DNA of 64,000 nt. It comes from an uncultured Prochlorococcus sp. (GTDB lineage Bacteria > Cyanobacteriota > Cyanobacteriia > PCC-6307 > Cyanobiaceae). The first letter of the stretch is position 1, and every line of letters begins with the position of its first letter. The notes under the pieces were generated by a model. That model was not told where the DNA came from. It did not search any database and saw only the letters and a list, made by a program, of their open reading frames with translations. Shown here piece by piece: positions 30,176 through 39,597 of this stretch. The stretch spans positions 62,001 to 126,000 of the forward strand of contig CACHVD010000001.1 in assembly GCA_902583265.1 (NCBI GenBank), in the 5' to 3' direction. Both the position numbers and the translations under genes were made by a program.

Positions 30176-30504
30176 AAATATATAGATGTCTTATCCCATA
30201 TTTAATAATTGTTTGAGAATGAGGCAATAAATAGGATGGTTTAATGAAACAAAACATCGTTTAATGTCAGCAAAAAGAAATTTAATAAAAAAAGATTTAA
30301 ATTAAAACTCTTTTAATTTGATATTTAATCTATTCTCTAGCAATAACTTTGCTGTTGAAATCTAACTTATTCTATATTTAATCGCTTTGGGAAATTAATT
30401 AATTTTTTTTCTTAGGATTACTAATTTTTACAATTTTGTTGTGAATTCAACCGTTTGATGAAAATTAAAGTATTCTCGAAACGTTTAAGCTAATCATTTC
30501 CTAA
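30176..30504. promoter_or_regulatory. Upstream region of pcbA
   Basis: This is 329 bp of strongly AT-rich sequence between the small minus-strand frame and pcbA. I see no credible coding frame. It should hold the promoter and 5' leader of the antenna gene. An 8-bp direct repeat GTTTAATG occurs at 30239-30246 and 30259-30266, 20 bp apart. I could not place -35/-10 boxes with confidence. No strong purine-rich ribosome-binding site precedes the ATG. Confidence 0.4.
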
Positions 30505-31563
30505 ATGCAAACCTACGGTAATCCAGATACCACTTACGGGTGGTGGGCTGGAAATTCAGGTGTAGCTAATCGCTCAGGAAAATTTATCGCTGCTCATGTA
30601 GCTCATGCAGGATTAATTGTTTTCTGGGCTGGTGCTTTCACCCTTTTTGAACTTTCACGATTTGATCCTAGTGTTCCTATGGGTCATCAACCTTTAATTG
30701 TTCTTCCACACTTAGCGACTCTAGGAATAGGGTTTGACGCTAATGGCGTCGCGATGGGAGATACTAAACCTGTACTTGCAATAGCAATCGTACACTTAGT
30801 TTCTTCTATGGTTTTAGCTGCTGGTGGACTTTTACACTCTCTACTTCTTCCAGGAAATTTAGAAGATTCAGATATTGCTAGAGCAAGAAAATTCAATATT
30901 GAATGGGATAATCCTGACAAATTGACATTTATTCTTGGACATCATCTACTCTTCTTAGGATTTGCGGTTATTGCTTTCGTTGAATGGGCCAGAGTCCATG
31001 GAATTTATGATCCAGCTATTGGTGCTGTAAGACAAGTTGAATACGAATTAAACTTAGCAAAAATTTGGAATCATCAAACAGACTTTTTGACTATCGATAG
31101 TCTGGAAGAGGTTATGGGTGGTCATGCATTCTTAGCTTTTGTAGAGATTACAGGTGGTGCATGGCATATTGCTACTAAACAGGTAGGAGAATTTACTAAG
31201 TTCAAAGGTAAAGGTCTTCTATCAGCCGAGGCTGTTCTATCTTGGTCTTTAGCCGGAATAGGCTGGATGGCTATTATTGCAGCTTTCTGGAGTGCAGCAA
31301 ATACAACTGTTTACCCTGTTGAATATTTTGGTGAACCACTAGAGTTGAAGTTTAGTATTTCTCCATATTGGGTTGATACTGTTGATCTTCCTGATGGTGA
31401 GTTTACATCAAGGGCATGGTTAGCAAATGTTCACTACTACTTTGGTTTCTTCTTTATTCAAGGCCACCTTTGGCATGCTCTAAGAGCATTAGGCTTTGAT
31501 TTCAAGAGAGTTACCAATGCTATTAGTAATATTGATAGTGCCACAATTACTCTTAAGGATTAA
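30505..31563 (+). CDS. pcbA: Prochlorophyte chlorophyll a/b-binding antenna protein Pcb
   Basis: This six-helix membrane antenna of 352 aa belongs to the CP43/IsiA/Pcb family and binds divinyl chlorophylls a and b in Prochlorococcus thylakoids. It starts [20 protein letters not shown], and [58 protein letters not shown] and [19 protein letters not shown] carry the chlorophyll-ligand His residues. The large lumenal loop between helices 5 and 6 of CP43 is missing, as expected for Pcb. It stands alone with a strong terminator, consistent with a highly expressed single-gene unit. A single antenna gene fits a high-light ecotype, though other copies could lie outside the window. Confidence 0.96.
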   Translation: MQTYGNPDTTYGWWAGNSGVANRSGKFIAAHVAHAGLIVFWAGAFTLFELSRFDPSVPMGHQPLIVLPHLATLGIGFDANGVAMGDTKPVLAIAIVHLVSSMVLAAGGLLHSLLLPGNLEDSDIARARKFNIEWDNPDKLTFILGHHLLFLGFAVIAFVEWARVHGIYDPAIGAVRQVEYELNLAKIWNHQTDFLTIDSLEEVMGGHAFLAFVEITGGAWHIATKQVGEFTKFKGKGLLSAEAVLSWSLAGIGWMAIIAAFWSAANTTVYPVEYFGEPLELKFSISPYWVDTVDLPDGEFTSRAWLANVHYYFGFFFIQGHLWHALRALGFDFKRVTNAISNIDSATITLKD

Positions 31564-31586
31564 AATCTCAAGTTAATCATTTTATT

Positions 31587-31614
31587 AAAGGCCCTTTTTA
31601 AGGGCCTTTTTTAT
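31587..31614 (+). terminator. Rho-independent terminator of pcbA
   Basis: A perfect 10-bp stem (31587-31596 with 31600-31609, core AAGGGCC) with a 3-nt TTT loop is followed by a T run. It begins 24 bp after the pcbA stop. It is the clearest intrinsic terminator in the window. Confidence 0.9.
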
Positions 31615-31652
31615 TTGAAAAATTTTGTTTATTAATTTAGATTTAGAATTAT

Positions 31653-33041
31653 ATGTTTCTGAAATCATTGAATATTTTTTCTCTGCAGAATAAAGATATT
31701 TTTTCAAATTCTCTGTTGATAAGTTTTTTGGGATTAATAATTATATTTTTTTTGTTGATTTTTGGGAGGAAATTAAAACTAGCTGTTCAACTTGAGAGAT
31801 TTGGATTACCAATAGCAGTTATATCAGGGATTTTAGGTATATCTATAGGTCCATTTGGGGCAATACATTTTTTGCCAAAAGAAACAATCAATGTTTGGAG
31901 TAATTTTCCTACTCCTCTTTTATCTTTAGTCTTCGCAACTTTAATGATGGGAAGACCTATTCCAAATATTAATGGTTTAGTTAAACCAATTTTCAATCAA
32001 TTTCTATTGGCTCTTTCACTAGGTTTTGGTCAATTTTTTGTTGGAGGTCTAGTTGTTAAATACTTTCTGCCGCCATCTATGGAAGCAAACCCTCTAATGG
32101 GATGTCTAATAGAGGTGGGTTTTGAGGGTGGTCATGGAGCTGCATCAATAATCGGTGAAAGTTTTAATAAACTAGGTTTCCCAAATGGTTTAGATCTCGG
32201 TTTGGCTATGGCAACAATGGGTCTATTATCCTCTTCAATATTGGGTAGTCTATTTATCTTTCTTGGTAGAACTTTAGGTCTTTCAGATACTGAGGAAATT
32301 CTTGAGCAAAAAGATAATCTTAAGGGAAAAAATAAGACAGGAATTTTTGCAGATTTAAGAATTTTTATCATAAATCTTGGATTCTCAGGTATGGCAATTT
32401 CTTTTGGTGTTTTGCTACTTAAATTTTTAAGGTATATTTCAAGTTCTTTTGGTGATTTTTCGAAGGAAATTATTTTTTCACTACCAGTATTTCCTTTTAT
32501 TCTAATAGGTTCGCTACTTATTAGATATATTTTAGAAAAAACCAAAAATACAGAATTTATTTCAAATATTCTGCAAAGGGAGATTGGCATTTTATCCACA
32601 GACTTATTGATTTTTACAGCTATGGCGAGTTTGGATATTGCAGTTGTTTTTGATAATTGGATACTTATTTTAGTGTTTACTATTTTCGGTTTATTTTGGA
32701 ATTTAATCTGCATTACTTATTTCGCATACTTTATTTTTGATGATTATTGGTTTGAAAAAAGCTTGATAGAGTTTGGAAATTCTACAGGTGTAGTAGCTTC
32801 TGGGTTACTTCTTTTAAGGCTTGCAGACCCTAAAAATATTTCTAAGACGTTACCAATTTTTACGTCAAAACAGCTTTTTGCTCAGTTAATTCTTTCTGGG
32901 GGACTATTCACAGTTCTTGCACCATTAATGATTTCTAAAATTGGATTAGATTATTGGACAGAAATTTGTGCTCTAATTACATTTGCAATTCTTTTTATTG
33001 CATTGATTTTTAATAAAGTAGAGATGAAAAAGTTTCAATAA
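31653..33041 (+). CDS. gltS: Sodium/glutamate symporter (GltS family)
   Basis: This integral membrane protein of 462 aa has about eleven to twelve hydrophobic segments. The two family signature repeats are visible: IEVGFEGGHGAASIIGESF in the first half and IEFGNSTGVVASGLLLLR in the second. The likely function is Na+-coupled uptake of glutamate or a related anion. It starts 40 bp after the pcbA terminator and is separately transcribed. Confidence 0.88.
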   Translation: MFLKSLNIFSLQNKDIFSNSLLISFLGLIIIFFLLIFGRKLKLAVQLERFGLPIAVISGILGISIGPFGAIHFLPKETINVWSNFPTPLLSLVFATLMMGRPIPNINGLVKPIFNQFLLALSLGFGQFFVGGLVVKYFLPPSMEANPLMGCLIEVGFEGGHGAASIIGESFNKLGFPNGLDLGLAMATMGLLSSSILGSLFIFLGRTLGLSDTEEILEQKDNLKGKNKTGIFADLRIFIINLGFSGMAISFGVLLLKFLRYISSSFGDFSKEIIFSLPVFPFILIGSLLIRYILEKTKNTEFISNILQREIGILSTDLLIFTAMASLDIAVVFDNWILILVFTIFGLFWNLICITYFAYFIFDDYWFEKSLIEFGNSTGVVASGLLLLRLADPKNISKTLPIFTSKQLFAQLILSGGLFTVLAPLMISKIGLDYWTEICALITFAILFIALIFNKVEMKKFQ

Positions 33042-33077
33042 GAACCCTAGAATGGTATTAGCCTAAATTTTATTTTA

Positions 33078-33335
33078 ATGTCATTTACTTCCTACGATAT
33101 TCCACCTCAAGAAAATAAAGGAAAGTGGTTTAGGAGTCATTTACTAGGAAGGGAAATCGAACTTGGTGAATTGTATAGTCTTGGATCAAATGATTTAGAT
33201 TTGCTTATGGCGGAAACTGCAGAAATTAGAAGCGATCTTGATTTTAAGGAAAAAAATATAGGCAAATTTAGGACTGCAGGATATTTTTTGGAGTTGGCAA
33301 GAATAATTGAAAAAAGGAAGTTATTGGAAAGTTAA
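33078..33335 (+). CDS. Small conserved cyanobacterial protein
   Basis: This 85-aa soluble protein reads SYDIPPQENKGKWFRSHLLG, then EIELGELYSLGSNDLDLLMAE and a basic end. No domain is recognised. It follows gltS by 36 bp and its stop shares 4 bp with the convergent GST gene. Confidence 0.75.
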   Translation: MSFTSYDIPPQENKGKWFRSHLLGREIELGELYSLGSNDLDLLMAETAEIRSDLDFKEKNIGKFRTAGYFLELARIIEKRKLLES

Positions 33336-33991
33336 TTTAAAGGAAAATAATTCTTTCTATAATTTGGTTCCCATAATTCGTATTTATACATTAAGGATTT
33401 AAATTCTCTATTTTTCTCAAATGCATCTAACCAGTTTTTTATTGAGGGTTCAAAATAATTTGTTCTTTTTTGACTTTCACAAGCGATTCTAAATTGTCTA
33501 ACAAAAGGCCAAACAGACCAATCAGCAATTGTGGGGCTATCTCCAAAAAAATATTTGTTTTCTGAAAGTAGTTCGTTCCATCTCTTTATAAATTTAATAG
33601 CATTTGTGAAGTGAAATTCTTCATCACTATCTTTATATCTTGTGGCATATTTAAATCGATCTAAATGATATTTGAATTCGTTATCGTTTTCATTAATTAT
33701 TTCAAAAATATCCTCCTTTTTGTTCTCAGGAAAATAAATTAATTTGATGTTTTCCTTTTTCGACTCTGAGAGAGCCCACAGGATGATGTCAAGACTTTCT
33801 TCAATAACTTCACTATTTTTTTTTATAAGTATTGGAACCGTTTTTGTCTTTGAATTATTTAAAAAATCTAGAGGTTTATTTTTTAAATCAATTTCTCTTA
33901 TCTCTACTTTTATTTCGCAAATTAAAAGGGACCATCTTGCACGAATTGCATATGGACATCTTCGAAATGAATATAAAATATCGTTTTTCAT
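33332..33991 (-). CDS. Glutathione S-transferase family protein
   Basis: The 219-aa protein has a thioredoxin-like N-terminal domain (about 1-78) with the active-site motif FRRCPYAIRARW (Cys12) and the cis-proline region KTVPILI, then an all-helical C-terminal domain (FGDSPTIADWSVWPFVRQFR). The CPYA cysteine suggests an omega/glutaredoxin-like enzyme acting as thiol transferase rather than a classical Tyr- or Ser-type GST. Substrate unknown. Confidence 0.87.
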   Translation of the reverse strand: MKNDILYSFRRCPYAIRARWSLLICEIKVEIREIDLKNKPLDFLNNSKTKTVPILIKKNSEVIEESLDIILWALSESKKENIKLIYFPENKKEDIFEIINENDNEFKYHLDRFKYATRYKDSDEEFHFTNAIKFIKRWNELLSENKYFFGDSPTIADWSVWPFVRQFRIACESQKRTNYFEPSIKNWLDAFEKNREFKSLMYKYELWEPNYRKNYFPLN

Positions 33992-34065
33992 ATTGTAAAA
34001 ACTTTTAATTTCCCTAATTCTTTTAGTATTATCTAAGTAGGAACAGTATTAATTTTACAACGCAA

Positions 34066-34608
34066 ATGTCGGGATATGTTTATCTTATTAGAGTAGGAGA
34101 CCTTTATAGGATTGGGAAAACGGATAATCTTGAAAAGAAAATTAAAAAATTAAAGCCAGATGAATTATTAACATCAATTATGACTAAGGAGCCAGAAACT
34201 CTTGAAGCAAGATTACTAAGAAAATATAAGTCGCAAAGAATTCCTGAAACTGGTTATTTAAAGCTCTCTAAAAGACAAATTAGAGAATGTAAAAAGCAAT
34301 TTGAATTAAAGGGTAGCTTACCTCACACTTTAGATGCTGAAGTTTCCATAACTCTATTTGCATCTTTTTTATTGTTTTCATTAGGTTCTTTTATTTTTAA
34401 TTATTTAAATTTTGGATTTGTTAGATCTATTTCTTATTCTTTCGGAATGGCATCTCTACCAATGGTTATACTATTTATTACAGGTAGTTTTGGCGGATAC
34501 TTTTCTGAAGATTTATCTCTTTTTTCATTGTTAACTAATCGAATAAAAGGTTTATTTATTGCAATTGCAATGCTTTCAATGGCTTACTTAATTTTTAATT
34601 TAGGTTAA
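34066..34608 (+). CDS. GIY-YIG-like (T5orf172/MUG113 type) domain fused to membrane helices
   Basis: Residues 1-90 of this 180-aa protein resemble a compact GIY-YIG nuclease domain of the T5orf172/MUG113 type: SGYVYLIRVGDLYRIGKTDN, then LEARLLRKYKSQRIPETGYLKL. From about 103 to 178 the protein is hydrophobic with three probable membrane helices. The usual catalytic Arg and Glu of GIY-YIG nucleases are not clear, so activity is uncertain. It is convergent with the SDR gene, sharing 4 bp. Confidence 0.72.
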   Translation: MSGYVYLIRVGDLYRIGKTDNLEKKIKKLKPDELLTSIMTKEPETLEARLLRKYKSQRIPETGYLKLSKRQIRECKKQFELKGSLPHTLDAEVSITLFASFLLFSLGSFIFNYLNFGFVRSISYSFGMASLPMVILFITGSFGGYFSEDLSLFSLLTNRIKGLFIAIAMLSMAYLIFNLG

Positions 34609-35312
34609 ATTTCATAGTTACAATTTAAGGCTATTTCAAATGGAACCGATTGGGTAGGTAACTTAAGAATAGTTGAGCATATTTCAGCGATATCTTCCGG
34701 TTGTGTCATGCTTGATTTGTCTAAGGAAGAGATATTTTGGGCCATTTTTGTATTGACCCAGCTTGGGCAAATTGCAGAAATCCTTATATTTTTATCCCAA
34801 CCTTTATTTTTCATCGTTTGGCATAATCCCATCAAAGCAAACTTTGAAGAAGAATAAGCTGCTAAATCACCCTTGGATCTTTTCCCGCTCATTGAAACTA
34901 AAACAATAATTCTCCCCCTTCCAGAGGTACATAAATGATCCCAAGAAAGCCTACATAAATGCCAAATTGCCAAAAAATTGATATTTAATGTTTTTAAAAT
35001 ATCTTCTTCATCACCATCTTTGTATAAGAAAGGAACTTTCGATAATACGCCAGAACAATTTATTACTGAATCAAATCCTCCAAATTCATCTACGGTATTA
35101 TTTATCCAATTTTCGGCTGTAACTTTTTTTAAAGCATCATAGTGGTTGATTATAATTTTCCCTTTTGGCCATTTTTTTGGATCAATAGCGCTTCCTTTTA
35201 ATGATTCTAAATCTCTTATGCCAACACTAATTCTATTGCCTTCTTTTAATTCTTTATGTGCAATATTTAGTCCAATACCTCTACTGGCTCCACTTATTAA
35301 TATGGTTCTCAT
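34605..35312 (-). CDS. Short-chain dehydrogenase/reductase
   Basis: This classical SDR of 235 aa has the cofactor motif ISGASRGIGLNIA, the NCSG structural motif, the catalytic SMSGKRSKGDLAAYSSSKFAL (Ser, then YxxxK) and the PSWVNTKMAQ segment. NAD(P) specificity and substrate cannot be read. It begins 8 bp after the end of the lycopene cyclase gene on the same strand, so the two may be co-transcribed. Confidence 0.9.
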   Translation of the reverse strand: MRTILISGASRGIGLNIAHKELKEGNRISVGIRDLESLKGSAIDPKKWPKGKIIINHYDALKKVTAENWINNTVDEFGGFDSVINCSGVLSKVPFLYKDGDEEDILKTLNINFLAIWHLCRLSWDHLCTSGRGRIIVLVSMSGKRSKGDLAAYSSSKFALMGLCQTMKNKGWDKNIRISAICPSWVNTKMAQNISSLDKSSMTQPEDIAEICSTILKLPTQSVPFEIALNCNYEI

Positions 35313-35319
35313 TTTTTAA

Positions 35320-36603
35320 CTATATGTTTGGAAATATTATCCTAAGTAACATTTTAAATTCTCTTCCATGCATAATCATAAGTCCTTTCTTTACACTCCA
35401 TGGAGCCTTTATAAACATTATGCACATCGCATATACAATCTCTTTTAAAGAAAGAGTATCAGTTAGAAAACCATACCATTGATTTTTAGGTAGTTGGAAA
35501 AAACTGCCAAAAAATTCTCTCAATAGTTTCTCGTCAAACCTCATGAGTTTTTCTAATCCAAATTGATAAAGTGATTTCTTCCTAATTAATTCTTTTGACC
35601 ATAAAGTTTCCCATCCTTTTCTAGCAATATGATATGTACTTAGATTTTTGTTTTTAATTGCTTCTGAGACTGCCTTAGCGACAAGTGGAGCTCTTCTTAA
35701 AACATTACCAATTAAATATCCAGATGCAGGATGTACCATTGAAGCAGCACCACCATATCCAAGTATTTGTTGTTTGAAATCTGGGATTGGCATATTCATA
35801 GGGAGAAATAAGCCAAGCTCTTCGTGCTGCATGCTTGTGATTGATATATTTCGATAAGAAAGCCTCTTCTCTAGTCTCTCTTTTAAATTTTCCATTGTTA
35901 GAGGATTTACTAAACCAAGAGATGTCTCTTCAAGAAAATATTTCCCATCCCCCATATCCATGGCATAAAGAAAAGTTGGCGGCTCTTTTTTTTGCGCATC
36001 GTTAAGATGGTCATTTCTATAGTCCATTAATACAAACTGCCCTTTCTTGAGTGGAGGTTTACTAAAATTACCTACTATCCCATAACAAGTTTGGACTGCT
36101 AAGGGACCGCACGATTTTAATTTAAGAAAAACAGGAACATACCCTGTTGCATCCACTACTAATCTTGCAGAGTAAGTTTTGCCATCTTTTGTAGTTACTG
36201 TACTTTTGTATTTTTCAAAATGTATTTTGTTTGCAAAGCCTTGATGCCATTTAATTAAAGACTTATTGCATTCATTAAACCAATAATTGTGGAGTTTCTT
36301 CTTATCAAATAGTCCATAATCTAGTGAATGTTCCGTGGCTTTATTCTCGTCGTCCTGCTCTTCTAAAGCGCCATGCCCAAAAAAACTTACAGTATTCTTC
36401 CATCTATATTCGAGTAAATCCTGAAGTCCGAGTTGATCAACTTCTTCCCCCCAAATGCCATATGTGTTTGGCCAAGGTTCATCTGGTCCATTTGGAGAAA
36501 GCACTTCAACATCTAATTTTTCCTTCCCTAAAGCTGAGGCAATAGCCATACCTGCAGGCCCTGCACCCAAAACAAGAACATCTGGCATATTTTCTTTTGA
36601 CAT
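35320..36603 (-). CDS. crtL: Lycopene cyclase (epsilon/beta type)
   Basis: This flavoprotein-type lycopene cyclase of 427 aa has the dinucleotide motif VLVLGAGPAGMAIA, the family motif PWPNTYGIWGEE and YGGAASMVHPASGYLIG. Prochlorococcus carries two such genes: a beta cyclase and a second, epsilon-type enzyme reported to form both epsilon and beta rings, which allows alpha-carotene synthesis. The neighbourhood close to pcbA fits my memory of the epsilon-type gene, but the ring specificity is an inference. It starts with ATG at 36603. Confidence 0.9.
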   Translation of the reverse strand: MSKENMPDVLVLGAGPAGMAIASALGKEKLDVEVLSPNGPDEPWPNTYGIWGEEVDQLGLQDLLEYRWKNTVSFFGHGALEEQDDENKATEHSLDYGLFDKKKLHNYWFNECNKSLIKWHQGFANKIHFEKYKSTVTTKDGKTYSARLVVDATGYVPVFLKLKSCGPLAVQTCYGIVGNFSKPPLKKGQFVLMDYRNDHLNDAQKKEPPTFLYAMDMGDGKYFLEETSLGLVNPLTMENLKERLEKRLSYRNISITSMQHEELGLFLPMNMPIPDFKQQILGYGGAASMVHPASGYLIGNVLRRAPLVAKAVSEAIKNKNLSTYHIARKGWETLWSKELIRKKSLYQFGLEKLMRFDEKLLREFFGSFFQLPKNQWYGFLTDTLSLKEIVYAMCIMFIKAPWSVKKGLMIMHGREFKMLLRIIFPNI

Positions 36604-36783
36604 TAAATATAAATCTTATGATTAAAGAAATTTATGGAACAAGTTATTACTTCTGCGCCTAGCATTATATTTTTCATCCAATACTTATAATGAGAGTAGA
36701 TTAATAATAATCAAATTACTCAAATACTAGTGACTAAGTTTTCAGTGTTTTAACAATAATTTATAAGATTACAAAGTAAAAAA

Positions 36784-36802
36784 AAATACTTAAAAAGTAT
36801 TT
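36784..36802. other. AT-rich hairpin upstream of the POR-like SDR gene
   Basis: A perfect 8-bp inverted repeat (AAATACTT, AAA loop, AAGTATTT) lies 28 bp before the ATG of the POR-like gene in the 226-bp divergent intergenic region. It is too weak in GC to be a convincing terminator. It could be an operator or a chance AT palindrome. Confidence 0.3.
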
Positions 36803-36829
36803 ATTATGTAAAAAAATATAGCAAAGTAA

Positions 36830-37831
36830 ATGATTGAAAATAAAAATATTTTAATTACTGGAGGTAATTCAGGTATAGGACTTTTGGCTATCATTAATAT
36901 ACTTAGGACGAAAAATAATTTATATGTTGTAATAAAATCTGAATCAAGAAAGAATGAATTTCTCAAAACAATTCAGAAATATTTTGATAAAAATTACCTT
37001 TGTAAATATTTAAGTATAATTGAAAATTGTGATCTTTCAGATCTAGAGAATATTAAAAAAATTAAAGATTACTTTATTAGTAAAAAGATTTTTTTAGATG
37101 TCATTATTTTAAATGCAGGATTGCAATATACAGGCTCTTTTTACCCTAAAGTATCAAAACAAGGCATAGAACTAACTTTTGCAGTAAATCATCTCGCACA
37201 TTTTTACTTGGTAAATCTCCTTAAAGATTTTATTAAAGATAAAGAAGAATCTAGAATCATTATTACATCATCAGATGTACACGACCCCAATAGCTCAGGC
37301 GGAAATATAGGAAAGAAAGCAGGGCTTAATAATCTAGTTGATTTTAGAAAAAAAGTTACGGGTAAATTTTTAAATTTTAATGCTGATGAATCTTATAAAA
37401 ATAGTAAGTTATGTAATATTTTGTTTGCAAAAGAACTTGCAAATAAATTAAAAATATCCTCTAGAAAAATTTCTGTAATCACTTGGGCTCCAGGTCTCGT
37501 AATACCAAATGATGATTCAGGTTTTTTTAGATATAGTAAACGTTTTAATCTCTTTGGATATTTAATTTTTTCTAAAGCTGCAAAAAATATTTTAGGAATT
37601 TCAGAAAGCCTTGAAAATGCTGGTAAGTTACTTTCTGAAATTGTTTTTGATTCAAATTTAAATAATATTAGTTACGTTCATTTAAGTAATAAACTTATAT
37701 CTTTTAAAAAACATAAATTAGTTGAAAGTAAGGTTAGTGATGAAGCAAATAATTCTGAGTTGGCTTCAAAACTCTGGATTTTAAGTGAAGAGATTTGTAG
37801 ATCATTTGGCTTTGTTACTTTCAATATTTAA
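36830..37831 (+). CDS. SDR related to light-dependent protochlorophyllide reductase
   Basis: This 333-aa short-chain dehydrogenase has the cofactor motif ILITGGNSGIGLLA, then LNAGLQYTGSF, FAVNHLAHFYLVNLL, and the catalytic SYKNSKLCNILFAKELANKL. The long C-terminal part and YKxSKxCN resemble light-dependent protochlorophyllide oxidoreductase, but the similarity looks distant and I would not call it POR itself. Its last 30 bp overlap the end of the convergent MscS gene. Confidence 0.82.
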   Translation: MIENKNILITGGNSGIGLLAIINILRTKNNLYVVIKSESRKNEFLKTIQKYFDKNYLCKYLSIIENCDLSDLENIKKIKDYFISKKIFLDVIILNAGLQYTGSFYPKVSKQGIELTFAVNHLAHFYLVNLLKDFIKDKEESRIIITSSDVHDPNSSGGNIGKKAGLNNLVDFRKKVTGKFLNFNADESYKNSKLCNILFAKELANKLKISSRKISVITWAPGLVIPNDDSGFFRYSKRFNLFGYLIFSKAAKNILGISESLENAGKLLSEIVFDSNLNNISYVHLSNKLISFKKHKLVESKVSDEANNSELASKLWILSEEICRSFGFVTFNI

Positions 37832-38833
37832 GGTTTGTGTTGGGAATGCAAACTCTATATTATTAAGAGAAAATTCCTCAATAATTCTTAAATTTATAGT
37901 TTGTTGAGCTTCCATCGCAGCAAGATAATTATTTGTTGGGATGTAATAAACAAGTTCGAAATTAAGACTGAAGTCTCCGAAATCCGTGAAATGACATCTA
38001 TCAAAAGAAGCGTCTTTTGTTTCTTCAACTATTTTTTTAATAATTTTTGGAATCAATTTCATAATTTTTGGAGAGGTTTCATAAATAACTCCCAATTTAT
38101 GTACTAACCTCCTTTTTTCCATTTGTGCGTAATTTGAAATTATTCCATTTGTTAGGGCGCTGTTGCTCATTACTATCACTTCCCCATTAATACTTCTTAT
38201 CCTTGAGGATCGTACTCCCACTCTCTCAACCATTCCGAGGACTCCATCAGATTTTATAAACTCACCTTTTTGAAAAGGTTTATCAAGCAAAATTGTTATA
38301 TATTCAAAAAACTCCTGAACTGGATCTTTCAAAGCTAATCCTGCTCCAATTCCTCCGGCACTTAGTAAAGCCCAAATAGCAGTCATTTGAACACCTATAT
38401 TTTGTAAGAAAAATATTGAGCCAATAGTCCATGTTAATGCTTTTATCAATGGAGTTAATGAAGATACCATTGAACTAATTGAGGAATCATTAATTTTCGA
38501 GGTCGATTCTGTTAAAGATCTTATTAAAACTTTGTTAAGAGCTTTTATGATGATTATTAATATAAATAATTTCAAAATATTCAACAAGACAGAGATGAAA
38601 GTTATTTCATCAGCAAAAAAATAGTCAATTGAAAAATAAAATGAGAGGAGGAACCCTATAGGTTTTATAATTCCAGAGATTACTTCAAAAATAAAATCAT
38701 CGAAATTTGTTTTTGTTCTTTTGGAAATCTTTTTAAAAAATATTTTTGAAAGTTTAGAAATTATTATCGACAATAAAAATCCAATAAAAAAAATAGATAT
38801 TGCCAGAAGGAAGTTTTCAGTAACTAATTTCAT
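37802..38833 (-). CDS. MscS-family mechanosensitive channel
   Basis: This membrane protein of 343 aa has about four to five hydrophobic segments in the first 165 residues, then the MscS pore and beta-domain signature (LLSAGGIGAGLALKDPVQEFFEYITIL, then GEFIKSDGVLGMVERVGVRSSRIRS and GEVIVMSNS). Such channels open under membrane tension and release solutes in hypo-osmotic shock. I use the ATG at 38833; a TTG two codons upstream is possible. Confidence 0.92.
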   Translation of the reverse strand: MKLVTENFLLAISIFFIGFLLSIIISKLSKIFFKKISKRTKTNFDDFIFEVISGIIKPIGFLLSFYFSIDYFFADEITFISVLLNILKLFILIIIIKALNKVLIRSLTESTSKINDSSISSMVSSLTPLIKALTWTIGSIFFLQNIGVQMTAIWALLSAGGIGAGLALKDPVQEFFEYITILLDKPFQKGEFIKSDGVLGMVERVGVRSSRIRSINGEVIVMSNSALTNGIISNYAQMEKRRLVHKLGVIYETSPKIMKLIPKIIKKIVEETKDASFDRCHFTDFGDFSLNFELVYYIPTNNYLAAMEAQQTINLRIIEEFSLNNIEFAFPTQTLNIESNKAK

Positions 38834-38911
38834 ATTCAAATAAACCCAAAAAATTTATCTCTAATAAAATTTTAAATTATCTCTAAACAACAAACCAGTC
38901 TTTATTTTTCT

Positions 38912-39481
38912 TTAACTCATTATTATATTTCTAATTTCTTTAAATTCTTTTCTATCCGCAGTTTTGCATAATTCAAAAATTATTGATTCAGTTGTTGTTA
39001 AGATCGCCCCACTCTGATTCATTCTTTGTAATGCTATTTCATGATCAAATTTATTTCGACTCCCCATGGCATCTGATATGAGAATAACTTCAAATCCTTT
39101 TTGTAAACAATCTAAGGCAGTTTGTTGAATACAAATATGCGTTTCGATCCCACAAACTATCAAATTACTAATTTTTTTATTTTTAAGTTCATTTAAAAAA
39201 TCTTGTATATTAGCTAAGCTAAATACCATCTTTTCAATCTTTTTAAATCGAGCTTTGGGTAATAATTCAGGGATCGTTTCTCCCAATTTAAGTGGGTTCT
39301 GTTCAGATATAAATATGTTTTCTTCTAAAATCTGATAAGCATTTATTAGCTTTTTAATGTTTTTGATTATTGAATCCTTATTAAAAATTGGTCTTATTAT
39401 TTTTTTCTGAATATCAATAATTATCAAGGCGTTTACTTTCGATGATAATTTATCAGAAGAGATTTCTTGATCATTCATCAT
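38912..39481 (-). CDS. Isochorismatase-family cysteine hydrolase
   Basis: This 189-aa hydrolase carries a full candidate triad: D23 (LIIIDIQKK), K84 (EKMVFSL) and C117 (VCGIETHICIQQT). VILISDAMGSRNKFDHEIAL is the usual segment after the nucleophile. Family members hydrolyse isochorismate, nicotinamide or other amides; the short form here could be any of these. It starts with ATG at 39481 and is divergent from the Fur-family gene, 116 bp away. Confidence 0.88.
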   Translation of the reverse strand: MMNDQEISSDKLSSKVNALIIIDIQKKIIRPIFNKDSIIKNIKKLINAYQILEENIFISEQNPLKLGETIPELLPKARFKKIEKMVFSLANIQDFLNELKNKKISNLIVCGIETHICIQQTALDCLQKGFEVILISDAMGSRNKFDHEIALQRMNQSGAILTTTESIIFELCKTADRKEFKEIRNIIMS

Positions 39482-39597
39482 TTATATATAAAGATACACT
39501 TAACATAATATTTTGAAGAACTTTAGTAAACATTTTAAATCAATAAGTTGTTTTACTCTCATCAAGAGTTATTATTGAGAATAGCCATTGGTTAATT

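Noticed and set aside
30505-31563. psbA or psbC (photosystem II core protein) instead of pcbA
   Set aside because: The six-helix layout without the large lumenal loop and the N terminus [14 protein letters not shown] match Pcb, not D1 or CP43.
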